Shown here one piece after another: positions 1 to 7,204 of a DNA stretch of 9,605 nucleotides. Position numbers and translations under genes: made by a program. Under the pieces are notes generated by a model. It saw only the letters and a program-made list of their open reading frames with translations. It did no database searches and was not told where the DNA came from. Source of the DNA: SIG480 sp045614365 (lineage in GTDB: Bacteria; Bacillota; Clostridia; Oscillospirales; JAAYXM01); contig JAZLCV010000133.1 of NCBI GenBank assembly GCA_045614365.1, positions 1 to 9,605 of the forward strand, read 5' to 3'. Each line of letters opens with the position of its first letter. The first letter of the stretch is position 1.

Positions 1-3000
1 ACGTTTTTACGGAGTGTTTCACCTGTTACCCTGACTTCTCCGCTATTTTCATCAGCAACAAGCTTATCGGTGAGGTTAAACTTTTCTGCCTTTTCTGATA
101 AATACTCTATGACCTGCGGGTCATCATAAAGCTCAAAGAAAGCATCATATGCCGTAGCGAACATTCCGGCGAAATCCCCGGCTTCCCAAATATTACCAAT
201 GATTTTACCGCAGCCGGAGCCACCGGTATTCTGATAAGTTACGATACCCAGTTCCTTATCGTAACCGAACTCACGCATATCGTAGCTCGGATAAAAATCC
301 GCTATTCTGTCCAGCAGAATTACGCCCGCTCTGCCATATTTTTCATCACCGGTATACAGATATGCATCGCGGAAGCTCTGTACTGCATCACGGATAACCG
401 GAACAGACATTTTTCCGCCTGACGGCGAATCCCAGAGCGCAATATGTGCAAAGGTTGAAATATAGGAATGAACCTCCGGAACGCCATTATCATACATATA
501 TCTCGTCCCGTCAAGCTTTTTCGGCATATATCCGAGACCGTCGTCTACTCCCCAACCGTCAACAGTTTCACCCGATCGAAGTCCTTTTCCGGCGTTCAAC
601 GTTACATTAACACCAGGCTTTCCTCCGTTTGCTACGGTTACCTGATCACCTATTTCCGGATATAGAACGTTTTTCAGATAGTCCGTCTGTCCGTTTGTTT
701 CCTGCTTAACCTTTTCATTAAGCTCATGCGCAAGCTCTACATTATAAACACCGTAGTTATTCTCTGTTACAAGCTCGTAAAGGCTTTCAAAGTCGTTTGA
801 CGGGAAAAGACGTTTGCAGTCCGGACACTGAATCTTCCACGGACGGTTCAGTGCATCTGTCTGCCATGGATATTTGTTGTAGCTGTAGATATTCTCCCCG
901 CAATAACGGCAATAGAACATATCGGGATCATCGAAGAAGCCGACGAGATATCCTCTCGGAATATCCTGTGAATGAACCATCCCGTAAAGGAAATCCAGAT
1001 GAGGCAGATATTTATCCGCTTCTGCAAGTACAGCTTTCTTCTCATCCTTTGCCCATTTATACTTATTTATGTTCTCACGCGCCGCTTCTATTTTATTATC
1101 GGTATAATATGTTGCTTTTATCTTGCCGTGACGGACGGAGACATTAAGCGTTCCGGTAATTGTTATTTCATCAATCGTGAGCGTTGCGCTGATTTTCGCA
1201 CTTCCCTGCTTGAGCGGTGTCATATATCCGTTTTCATCAACCGAGACAACGCTTTCATCCGAGCTATGATAAAGGATTTCCGTTCCGGCAGGGATAACCA
1301 TCTCATCACCGAGGTTATCAAGCGCTTTTACCGCCAACAAACTGCCTTCTCCGTTCGGCGCCATTACTGTTTTTTCTGCTGTAAGCGAAACGGTTGTAAA
1401 TCCCTTTGGCGTTACGGTTATTGTGGCAGTCGGATTGAAGGTATAATCACCATAAGTTACATTTGCTGTAACGGTTGCTGTTCCTTCTCCTACTGCTTCA
1501 AGCTTTCCATTCTCAGCAATCTTAACAACAGATGAATCACTGCTTGAAAGAGTGTATTTCTTTTCATCGTTCACAATAAAGCCGCGGTCAAGCCCGAGGG
1601 TGTAGGTATCACCCGTTGACATCAGCGCCGTAACGGTTGCGTCAATCACTGAACCGAACGGAACTGTTGCTTTTCCTACGTCAAGCGTAGCTGACTGAGG
1701 AACCGGAGCTTTCTCACCGATATAGTCAAGAGTTATACGAGCGGGATAATGATATTTTCCCGCTGTCGTTCCACGCATGGTAAAGGTGTTAAGTCCTTTT
1801 TTTAAATATACAGGATTTAACACTACTGTAAAATTCGCGTTACTGTCATCATCGGGCGATGAAAAATCACATACGCCGGAATATTCATCATTTACATAAA
1901 TGATCGCTTTTCCTCCGGAAGCTCGTCTTGCTCCTACAAACGATATGTCGTACCAGCCTTCATAATCCACAAGCAGATCAAGTGTTAAATCGCTCTCGAT
2001 TGTGTTTGCCGCCTCTGTCCTGAACTGAATTGCATGAGCAAGGAAACGGAGCCTTCCAAAGGTTCCTGCTTCACCCTCTGCAATTCGAGTGGGAGAGGTT
2101 TTTTCGCGATTTACCTGCCATCCGTATTTTTCAACAGTAGCATTGAGAATAGATGTATTGGTAACGTGAATACGGAAATCAAATATTTTTCGCTTTGCCT
2201 GCCCCTGAAGAACCTTTACGGTATGCTCGGTAGTCAGCGGTTCACCATCAGGATTTTCAACAGTAAGAACAACAACCACTTCACCCTCTGCAAGCCCTTC
2301 AACAGTTCCGTCCTCAGACACAAGGAGAATTCGCTCGTCTTCCGGATTTTTAAGAGCAAAGGAATATTCGTGCCCTGTCATGTCAGCCTTTGAGCCGCTT
2401 TCATGATACGCACCGGCAGTAAGCTTTGCCGTAAAACCGACATCCACCTTTTCTGCACCGTCTATATATGCAGAAGAAAGTGGGGTGTCATCCGTTACGG
2501 TTATTTTAACAGACGATTTTGCCATATATCCGCCAAGACTTGCGTATACGAAAATTTCTGCTGTTCCCGGATTATTAGCTGTGATTACACCATCCTGAGA
2601 GACGGATACAACGGTTGGATTCTTACTCTCATAATAAAGCGTTATTCCGGTTCCGTCATACTTTGAACGGTCAGTGTTGAAATACTCAATTTTAATTTCC
2701 GAGTTATCACCGGTTGAAAGCTCAGTATCCGAAGAAAGCTCTATGCTTTCAAACCTCACCTCAAGACCTTCAAGGTGAACCGGAATTACGCCGCGCTGCG
2801 TTACATTGCCAAGGGTGATATCTGCGTAAATTTCACAGTCACCGTCGGAAACTGCCGTAATTACACCATTTTCATCAACCTTTGCGACTACGGGGTCAGA
2901 CGAGGAATAATTCACCTTGATTTCCTTACCGATATTACCTCCGACTATCGCATTGCCGGTGTTTGACATCGGAACAGCTGTTGTTTCAAACGTGTCATAC

Positions 3001-5624
3001 GTTTTTGCATTTTCAAAGGTTCCCGCAAATTTGAAGTCAACACTTTCAAAAGCGACCTCACGCAAAGCAAGATGAGAAACAAAGAAATCATATCCGTAAG
3101 GCGCAGCCGCAATACTTGCCTGAACCTTACTTCTTTCAACTACCGGTTCATCCCAGTTTGCATAGAAGGGACCTACGGTGAAGGATGTCCACGGGAAAGC
3201 ACCCTCTGCAGCTTCGAACGGGTAGCGGTCTATCCGGTCATTTTCGATTTCCAAGCCATCCGAGACCTTATAAATCTGCTGTCTTATCTGAATTTTCGGA
3301 ACAACAACTGCGTTTTCGAGCTTTACAAATCCGGAATACTCATAGATTTTTCCGTTTTCAAGCAAGGTGGCATTTGAGGGGGTTGTTCCGTTTTCTATTC
3401 TGAAAACGCGGCTGGTTTTACCTGTGGTGGACGGAGTATCGTCAACAGTTGCTTTAACTACATTTGTTTTCTTACCTGTTATATCGGAAACGATATTTTT
3501 GAGGAATGTATATGTATATATATCATCATCAAGGTTTTTCCCCGCGTTCCACAAGGTTTCTCCCTTAGTCGACGCGCCCGGCTGTTCTCCCGCGATGTAT
3601 ACATTGTTTTCAAAATCGCCGTGGCGGACGCCGTCACGCGTGAAAAGGTTTTCGCTGACAACTGCAGCAGTAATCGTTGTTTTAACCTCATTGCCGTCAA
3701 GCTTCGCAATTACGGTGATATCCGTTTTGCCAAGCTTTTTACCTGTAAAGGTTCCGTCCTTTTCAGACATAACACTCTTATCTGATATTTCATATTTGTA
3801 TTCAATGCCGTCACCGAGGAGGTTTCCATTTCCGTCGGTGATTTTAAGGCGTGAAAACGTTCCAAGCTCTACCCCGCCAAGAGGGAATGATGCAGCTATG
3901 CTTTCCGGAAGCTCCGTTGCAACAAACCGCTCTTTTACCAAAAGCTGCGCTGTGCCGGAAACAGAGAAATCTTCCCCCTTGATATTCACATTAATATTCG
4001 CCATTCCGGGACGCTTTGCGAAAATCTCGCCCGTTACCGGATCAACCTCTGCAACCTTTTCGTTGTCGCTTTTATAGGAAATCTCTGCATTTTCATACGA
4101 ACACGCCGCACCTTTTGCATCAAAGGTTTTTATGTTCGTGTATACATATGTGTCTGTTGTTACTTCAGTTTCCGAAAGCGTAAGTTCAGCACTCGCGATA
4201 GGAAGAATAGGCATGAGGGTGATTTTGGATACATAGTTACGTGCCGCCTCTACTCCCTTGCTTTTTTCACTCGGCAGGAAAAGAAGCAGATATTCGCCTT
4301 TATTAAGGCTCTTATTTTTCGCTTCAAGCGAAGCTGTGCCGTTTGTGGCATATTCTCCGAGATATTCAGAGACCGCTTTCAATTTCCCGATATCAGAAGG
4401 CCCGTAGAATGAATTCTTTTCGACCTCCGAAAGATACACATCCGCAACGCCTCCGCTATTATGCGTGCTTCCGTCGCTGATTTTCATGTTAAATCTACCG
4501 GTGTTCGGAACAAAAATACGCAACGCAAAATACGGTGCAACATTTTTAGCAGTTGAGGTATCTGTATATCCGTTGTCAAAATATGCAGAATTCAAAAAAT
4601 CTATTCTTAAGCGATTGTCATCTATGCGCTGTGAACCATAGTGAGAGTCCGGTTTCTCTTTGTATTCAAGACTCCACGGCGCGGTATTTGCAAAAATCTG
4701 ATTGTCCCATTTTGCCTGAGTAAGGTCTTTTATCATATTTCCGTCGAGAGTGAGCTTAGAAGAATCAAACGCCGAGAGCTTGATGTTATATACAATATTC
4801 TCAGTTTCATCGACGGTATATGACGTGTAATCGACAGGCGGTTCAACAGGACTAAGGCGAATTTCGGAAATATAATTTCTTGCCTTTGCTGCCTCCTTAT
4901 CTTTGCTTGCCGCGTTAGGAGTTAAAAGAACAATATATTCCCCCTTTTGTAAGCTCAAACCGGATTTTGAGAGCAACGGAGAAGTGAGTGCTGAGCTATA
5001 TTCCCCCAAAGGCTCTGCGGAAGTTTTTAATGCAGCAATATCAGAAGGCGCATAAAAATTTTTTTCAGTCTTTGCGAGGTAGACATCTGCAATTCCTCCA
5101 TTTGTACCACCGGAGCTAACACTGCTGATACAAAAATTATATGTACCATCATTCGGAACATATATTCTTATCGCTATATACGGTGCAACATCTTCCTTGG
5201 TAGATTCTGCACTGTATCCGTTCGCGTAATACGCTTTATTATTAAAATCAATTCTTAAATATTTTTCTGCAACGCGGTTTGATGTTCCATGAGAGTTAAG
5301 ACGTGCATAATCGAGTGCCCACGGAGCATTACTTTCCGAGAGCTGCATCATCTTCTTTCCCTCAGAATTCGCAGCGTCCCAATGAACAAAGGCAAGTCCT
5401 TTGCTAAGTATCTTCGTTCCATCATAGTAATCCTTCTTATTTGTTTCAGCATCTGCAACCATCTCCCCGAGAGCATCTGCGTCAAATGCACCGGTAGTAA
5501 GATTATACACCATATCCTTTGTCGGATCATGCTTATATTCCGGCGCTGCGGCGAAGATCTGCACAGCCGGAAAACATGATATACACATTATAATTGCGGT
5601 GATAAGTGAAATAATACGTTTCAT
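1..5624 (-). CDS. Giant secreted multidomain protein with heparinase II/III-like lyase domain (C-terminus outside window)
   Basis: The frame is open from ATG at 5624 to the left edge, at least 1,874 codons with no stop. Residues 1 to about 27 are a Sec signal peptide (MKR, hydrophobic core, FAAA cleavage region). Two tandem beta-sandwich modules follow (about 37-259 and 276-472), then Ig-like Big_2-type domains at about 473-563, 565-650, 862-950, 956-1047, 1048-1142, 1310-1407 and 1408-1500, recognised by repeated V-x-x-x-G-x-(I/V)-T-A...G-x-A-x-I patterns. A CBM4/9-like module lies at about 657-859 and a CBM6/35-like module at about 1148-1305. From about 1500 an alpha-helical lyase-type domain begins, with C1572-x2-C1575 and C1600-x2-C1603, then AYLYTGDEKYGRAG and GKIIGNIWEAGD segments typical of heparinase II/III (alpha/alpha) toroids. 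Such enzymes cleave uronic-acid polysaccharides by beta-elimination outside the cell. The catalytic residues and C-terminal sandwich cannot all be seen, so the substrate is unknown. It is transcribed divergently from the AraC regulator. The lyase assignment is family recognition from memory; secretion and Ig repeats are seen directly. Confidence 0.88.
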   Translation of the reverse strand, partial: MKRIISLITAIIMCISCFPAVQIFAAAPEYKHDPTKDMVYNLTTGAFDADALGEMVADAETNKKDYYDGTKILSKGLAFVHWDAANSEGKKMMQLSESNAPWALDYARLNSHGTSNRVAEKYLRIDFNNKAYYANGYSAESTKEDVAPYIAIRIYVPNDGTYNFCISSVSSGGTNGGIADVYLAKTEKNFYAPSDIAALKTSAEPLGEYSSALTSPLLSKSGLSLQKGEYIVLLTPNAASKDKEAAKARNYISEIRLSPVEPPVDYTSYTVDETENIVYNIKLSAFDSSKLTLDGNMIKDLTQAKWDNQIFANTAPWSLEYKEKPDSHYGSQRIDDNRLRIDFLNSAYFDNGYTDTSTAKNVAPYFALRIFVPNTGRFNMKISDGSTHNSGGVADVYLSEVEKNSFYGPSDIGKLKAVSEYLGEYATNGTASLEAKNKSLNKGEYLLLFLPSEKSKGVEAARNYVSKITLMPILPIASAELTLSETEVTTDTYVYTNIKTFDAKGAACSYENAEISYKSDNEKVAEVDPVTGEIFAKRPGMANINVNIKGEDFSVSGTAQLLVKERFVATELPESIAASFPLGGVELGTFSRLKITDGNGNLLGDGIEYKYEISDKSVMSEKDGTFTGKKLGKTDITVIAKLDGNEVKTTITAAVVSENLFTRDGVRHGDFENNVYIAGEQPGASTKGETLWNAGKNLDDDIYTYTFLKNIVSDITGKKTNVVKATVDDTPSTTGKTSRVFRIENGTTPSNATLLENGKIYEYSGFVKLENAVVVPKIQIRQQIYKVSDGLEIENDRIDRYPFEAAEGAFPWTSFTVGPFYANWDEPVVERSKVQASIAAAPYGYDFFVSHLALREVAFESVDFKFAGTFENAKTYDTFETTAVPMSNTGNAIVGGNIGKEIKVNYSSSDPVVAKVDENGVITAVSDGDCEIYADITLGNVTQRGVIPVHLEGLEVRFESIELSSDTELSTGDNSEIKIEYFNTDRSKYDGTGITLYYESKNPTVVSVSQDGVITANNPGTAEIFVYASLGGYMAKSSVKITVTDDTPLSSAYIDGAEKVDVGFTAKLTAGAYHESGSKADMTGHEYSFALKNPEDERILLVSEDGTVEGLAEGEVVVVLTVENPDGEPLTTEHTVKVLQGQAKRKIFDFRIHVTNTSILNATVEKYGWQVNREKTSPTRIAEGEAGTFGRLRFLAHAIQFRTEAANTIESDLTLDLLVDYEGWYDISFVGARRASGGKAIIYVNDEYSGVCDFSSPDDDSNANFTVVLNPVYLKKGLNTFTMRGTTAGKYHYPARITLDYIGEKAPVPQSATLDVGKATVPFGSVIDATVTALMSTGDTYTLGLDRGFIVNDEKKYTLSSSDSSVVKIAENGKLEAVGEGTATVTANVTYGDYTFNPTATITVTPKGFTTVSLTAEKTVMAPNGEGSLLAVKALDNLGDEMVIPAGTEILYHSSDESVVSVDENGYMTPLKQGSAKISATLTIDEITITGTLNVSVRHGKIKATYYTDNKIEAARENINKYKWAKDEKKAVLAEADKYLPHLDFLYGMVHSQDIPRGYLVGFFDDPDMFYCRYCGENIYSYNKYPWQTDALNRPWKIQCPDCKRLFPSNDFESLYELVTENNYGVYNVELAHELNEKVKQETNGQTDYLKNVLYPEIGDQVTVANGGKPGVNVTLNAGKGLRSGETVDGWGVDDGLGYMPKKLDGTRYMYDNGVPEVHSYISTFAHIALWDSPSGGKMSVPVIRDAVQSFRDAYLYTGDEKYGRAGVILLDRIADFYPSYDMREFGYDKELGIVTYQNTGGSGCGKIIGNIWEAGDFAGMFATAYDAFFELYDDPQVIEYLSEKAEKFNLTDKLVADENSGEVRVTGETLRKN
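4209..4799 (-). repeat. Tandem module copy B (protein-level repeat, residues ~276-472)
   Basis: Second copy of the duplicated module. Matching landmarks are VYN, AFD, TAPWSLEY, LRIDF, AYFDNGY, VAPYFALRIFVPN, GGVADVYL, DIGKLK, LGEY, KGEY and RNYVSKITLMP. The offset between copies is 213 residues at the C-terminal landmark and 239 at the N-terminal one, the difference being the insertion in copy A. A related but more diverged module appears to be present at the N-terminus of the second secreted protein (VYL strand, NTLVFAV, final SLTLKP strand). Confidence 0.8.
4848..5516 (-). repeat. Tandem module copy A (protein-level repeat, residues ~37-259)
   Basis: First copy of a duplicated extracellular module in the giant lyase. 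It shares with copy B the ordered landmarks VYN, AFD, NAPW-LDY, LRIDF, AYYANGY, VAPYIAIRIYVPN, GGIADVYL, DIAALK, LGEY, KGEY and RNYISEIRLSP. Compared with B it has about 26 extra residues near its N-terminus (around NKKDYYDGTK). The pattern of alternating beta-strands, a VYL strand and a closing R-N-Y-x-S-x-I-x-L strand suggests a jelly-roll carbohydrate-binding fold. I do not recognise a named CBM family. Confidence 0.8.
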
Positions 5625-5632
5625 TTGTTTTT

Positions 5633-5639
5633 CCTCCTT
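5633..5639 (-). promoter_or_regulatory. Ribosome-binding site of the giant lyase gene
   Basis: AAGGAGG on the minus strand is a perfect Shine-Dalgarno core, 8 bases before ATG at 5624. It fixes the start codon, which is immediately followed by a signal peptide. Confidence 0.9.
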
Positions 5640-5678
5640 AAAATAACGTATTGATTTGATAATGCAACTAAAACGGAT

Positions 5679-5703
5679 TGGTATTGTGCGATACACAATA
5701 CCA
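5679..5703. promoter_or_regulatory. Inverted repeat (10-bp arms, 5-base loop) in the lyase leader
   Basis: The arms TGGTATTGTG (5679-5688) and CACAATACCA (5694-5703) are perfectly complementary around CGATA. In the minus-strand mRNA this gives a 10-bp hairpin directly abutting the preceding palindrome. It may be an operator, an mRNA 5' stability element or a leader control element. I do not recognise a known riboswitch. Confidence 0.6.
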
Positions 5704-5719
5704 CAGGGGTACCCCTGTG
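5702..5719. promoter_or_regulatory. Perfect 18-bp palindrome in the lyase leader
   Basis: CACAGGGGTACCCCTGTG is a perfect palindrome. In the minus-strand transcript it lies about 20 bases from the predicted 5' end and could fold as a 7-bp stem with a GUAC loop; as DNA it could be a dimer operator. It shares two bases with the next inverted repeat (5679-5703). No U-run follows, so it is not an intrinsic terminator. Confidence 0.6.
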
Positions 5720-5745
5720 AGGTTTTACAATATTTCTGTAATATA

Positions 5746-5774
5746 ATTATATCAAAACGCGCAAAAGCGCGCAA
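5746..5774 (-). promoter_or_regulatory. Putative promoter of the giant lyase gene
   Basis: On the minus strand a consensus -10 TATAAT (5751-5746) lies 17 bases downstream of a poor -35 TTGCGC (5774-5769). The expected transcription start is near 5739, giving a leader of about 115 bases. A weak -35 suits an activator-dependent promoter. The -10 sits in the 12-base palindrome ATATAATTATAT (5741-5752), so a TATAAT also reads on the plus strand. The block CCTGAAGATATTG (5784-5772) overlaps the -35 and recurs at the promoter of the second secreted protein. Confidence 0.6.
5758..5771. promoter_or_regulatory. GC-rich inverted repeat in the -35/-10 region, operator candidate
   Basis: CGCGC-AAAA-GCGCG is a perfect 5-bp-arm inverted repeat in otherwise AT-rich sequence. 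It occupies the spacer and overlaps the end of the -35 box of the minus-strand promoter, where a bound protein would block RNA polymerase. The role is inferred from position alone. Confidence 0.4.
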
Positions 5775-5829
5775 TATCTTCAGGTTACAAGATCGGGCGA
5801 GATTTTGTGGTAATATTTTCAAATAAATT

Positions 5830-5845
5830 TTTGCCCACGTTTGTA
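5830..5845. promoter_or_regulatory. Shared regulatory motif, copy 1 (candidate AraC-type site)
   Basis: TTTGCCCACGTTTGTA matches 15 of 16 bases with the motif at 9500-9515 upstream of the second secreted protein. Inside it TTTG occurs twice with 10-base spacing, one helical turn, as expected for the two HTH contacts of an AraC-family monomer. This copy overlaps the likely -35 box of the AraC gene and lies upstream of the lyase promoter, so it could serve autoregulation and lyase control. The binding protein is inferred. Confidence 0.55.
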
Positions 5846-5870
5846 CTTGAAAATGTGAATAATTTATGAT
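5841..5870 (+). promoter_or_regulatory. Putative promoter of the AraC-family regulator
   Basis: TTGTAC (5841-5846) and TATGAT (5865-5870) are separated by 18 bases, which predicts a transcription start near 5877. The -10 lies in the 16-bp palindrome TTTATGATATCATAAA (5863-5878), and the -35 overlaps the shared regulatory motif. Both overlaps would permit repression. Confidence 0.5.
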
Positions 5871-5892
5871 ATCATAAAAATATGAAAACAAG

Positions 5893-5900
5893 AAAGGAGA
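5893..5900 (+). promoter_or_regulatory. Ribosome-binding site deciding the AraC start
   Basis: AAAGGAGA, with GGAG at 5896-5899, lies 9 bases before ATG at 5909. The in-frame ATG at 5882 has no such site and would fall almost at the predicted transcription start, so 5909 is preferred. Confidence 0.75.
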
Positions 5901-5908
5901 AAAGATAT

Positions 5909-6895
5909 ATGCAGGTGTTACAGCCTTTTATAGAGCAAATTGCTCCCGATTTGCATGTCAACAATTTTTTCCAAAAGACGGCACCGTTGCGTTTCGGAAA
6001 GATAGTTGACCACCGTATTTCTCAGGCACACTGGCACTGTCATCCTCAGATATGGTATACCGTCCGAGGTTCATACCGGCACACTATCTGTGGCGAAACC
6101 GTTATCCAAACACCTGGCTCGCTTGCCATCATTCCTCCTTTTTCTCCCCATTCAATAGATTCTGCAGAATCCAATCTCGACGAAACAGAGGTATACAGCA
6201 TCCTTTTCCCTAATGATGCCTTTGAGAAAAATCTGCTTCCCGTTTTACCAATTAATTATTCAAGCGTTGTTTTTGAAAAATTTCTTCTCACGCCATTTTC
6301 AAGGCTTGACGGCAAGGATAAAGAACGTGCAGACGAGCTTTTCCTGAAAATTGTTGCAACAATAGGTCGCGATAATCAGGAGTCCCGTTTTTCATCGATT
6401 TTTGCAGATTTATATCGTTTCTTTGAGCTGTTCATAAAAAAACAAAGCTCAATTATCTCAAGCAAGGATATTTCCGATTCAAACGAACGTCTGAGATATA
6501 TTAACGAGTCTGTTTACTTTTCGATAGATAATTTCTGTTTCCCAATCACAATTGAGGATGCACGAAATTCAGCGATGATGTCCCGCCGATCTTTTACGGA
6601 AAAGTTTAAAACCACAGTCGGTCAGACGTACACGGAATTTCTCATCAATCTCCGCACCCGCCAGGCAATAAGCCATATAAAATATACTGACTGGCCAATA
6701 ATTGAAATCGCAGATATCTGCGGCTTTTCAAACAGCGGACATCTGATCTCTGTATGCACGGATTACTGCGGAATAACTCCCTTGCAGCTGCGCTCAAAAT
6801 ACAAGGAGTATACCGAAAGATACGGGCATATTCTGGACAACCACAACGAATCTATGAAAAGCCTTAATAACTGGGAAGCCACGCAGTTGATATAA
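5909..6895 (+). CDS. AraC-family transcriptional regulator with cupin-type sensor domain
   Basis: The protein has 328 residues from ATG 5909 (337 if the unsupported ATG at 5882 is used). Residues about 30-100 form a cupin-like ligand-binding barrel: HWHCHPQ at 41-47, then a Y-x-V-x-G-S-Y turn, a P-G-S-L strand and I-P-P-x-x-P-H. The C-terminus carries the AraC double helix-turn-helix: HTH1 at about 212-238 (ITIEDARNSAMMSRRSFTEKF) and HTH2 at about 264-295, with the family signature IIEIADICGFSNSGHL and GITPLQLR. Such proteins bind a sugar or related effector and activate nearby carbohydrate-use genes. It lies between and points away from the giant lyase gene and converges on the second secreted protein gene, so both are plausible targets. 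Family assignment is firm; effector and targets are inferred. Confidence 0.93.
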   Translation: MQVLQPFIEQIAPDLHVNNFFQKTAPLRFGKIVDHRISQAHWHCHPQIWYTVRGSYRHTICGETVIQTPGSLAIIPPFSPHSIDSAESNLDETEVYSILFPNDAFEKNLLPVLPINYSSVVFEKFLLTPFSRLDGKDKERADELFLKIVATIGRDNQESRFSSIFADLYRFFELFIKKQSSIISSKDISDSNERLRYINESVYFSIDNFCFPITIEDARNSAMMSRRSFTEKFKTTVGQTYTEFLINLRTRQAISHIKYTDWPIIEIADICGFSNSGHLISVCTDYCGITPLQLRSKYKEYTERYGHILDNHNESMKSLNNWEATQLI

Positions 6896-6915
6896 CGCCT
6901 TATATTTACACTTTT

Positions 6916-6955
6916 ACCCACGGACTGAATTTCAGCCCGTGGGTTTTGTTTTTGC
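6916..6955 (+). terminator. Rho-independent terminator of the AraC gene
   Basis: The stem ACCCACGG/CCGTGGGT (6916-6923 with 6937-6944) continues after one mismatch as CTGA/TCAG (6925-6928 with 6932-6935), closing on a 3-base loop. It is followed by TTTT-G-TTTTT. It starts 21 bases after the TAA at 6895. On the minus strand there is no U-run after the stem, so it would serve the convergent gene poorly. Confidence 0.9.
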
Positions 6956-6958
6956 GGG

Positions 6959-7204
6959 TTATTTAGAATAGATTACCTTTATCTTATTATTGTCGTTCTT
7001 ATCTCTGTACATTACATATCCGCGCGCGTTGCTCTGCAAGCTTGCCGTTGCATTCGCAATCGGAGCTGCCGTGAACTGACCGTGAGGCTTGATATTCTTA
7101 ACCGTTGCCTTTGAATATGCGCTCTTTACACCAACATCTGCATCTTTTCCAAAGAGGATGCCCGCTTCTACGATTGTATAATCACCCTTGTCATATTCAA
7201 TCAT
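6959..7204 (-). pseudogene. Detached C-terminal domain of the second secreted protein (out of frame after a 1-base shift)
   Basis: The 81-residue reading frame starts MIEYDKGDYTIVEAG and ends RGYVMYRDKNDNNKIKVIYSK before TAA at 6961. It has no start signal of its own and overlaps the preceding stop by 4 bases. Its frame continues upstream without a stop as ENNGTY, so that joining after Glu733 of the long ORF gives VVLE-ENNGTYMIEY. The pattern (V-E-A-G-I-L-F-G, S-K-A-T-V, G-Q-F-T-A, A-R-G-Y-V-M-Y, K-V-I-Y-S) is like the terminal domain of large clostridial Ig-repeat secreted proteins, recalled rather than searched. It is thus most likely the true C-terminus of the same gene, not a separate gene. 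A short translationally coupled gene is possible but less likely. Confidence 0.75.

Noticed and set aside
972..1535. 187-codon plus-strand ORF with hydrophobic start
   Set aside because: It is antisense to the Big_2 and lyase coding of the giant protein, with no family pattern.
3367..4077. 236-codon plus-strand ORF
   Set aside because: It lies antisense to the giant secreted protein. Its S/T/V/P-rich composition is what the complement of Ig-like repeat coding gives, and I saw no ribosome-binding site or recognisable domain.
4209..5516. DNA-level repeat or recent duplication
   Set aside because: The copies are similar as protein but diverged at DNA level, so this is an old module duplication rather than a DNA repeat, CRISPR or mobile element.
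5540..5624. Lipoprotein signal (Cys14 or Cys17) in the giant lyase
   Set aside because: There is no L-x-G/A/S-C lipobox. The cysteines lie within the hydrophobic core, and an AAA cleavage region follows.
5640..5740. Known riboswitch in the lyase leader
   Set aside because: Two simple hairpins are present, but no conserved core of any riboswitch class that I recognise.
5882..5908. Upstream ATG of the AraC gene (9 extra residues MKTRKEKRY)
   Set aside because: There is no Shine-Dalgarno before it and it lies about 5 bases from the predicted transcription start. A good GGAG precedes ATG 5909.
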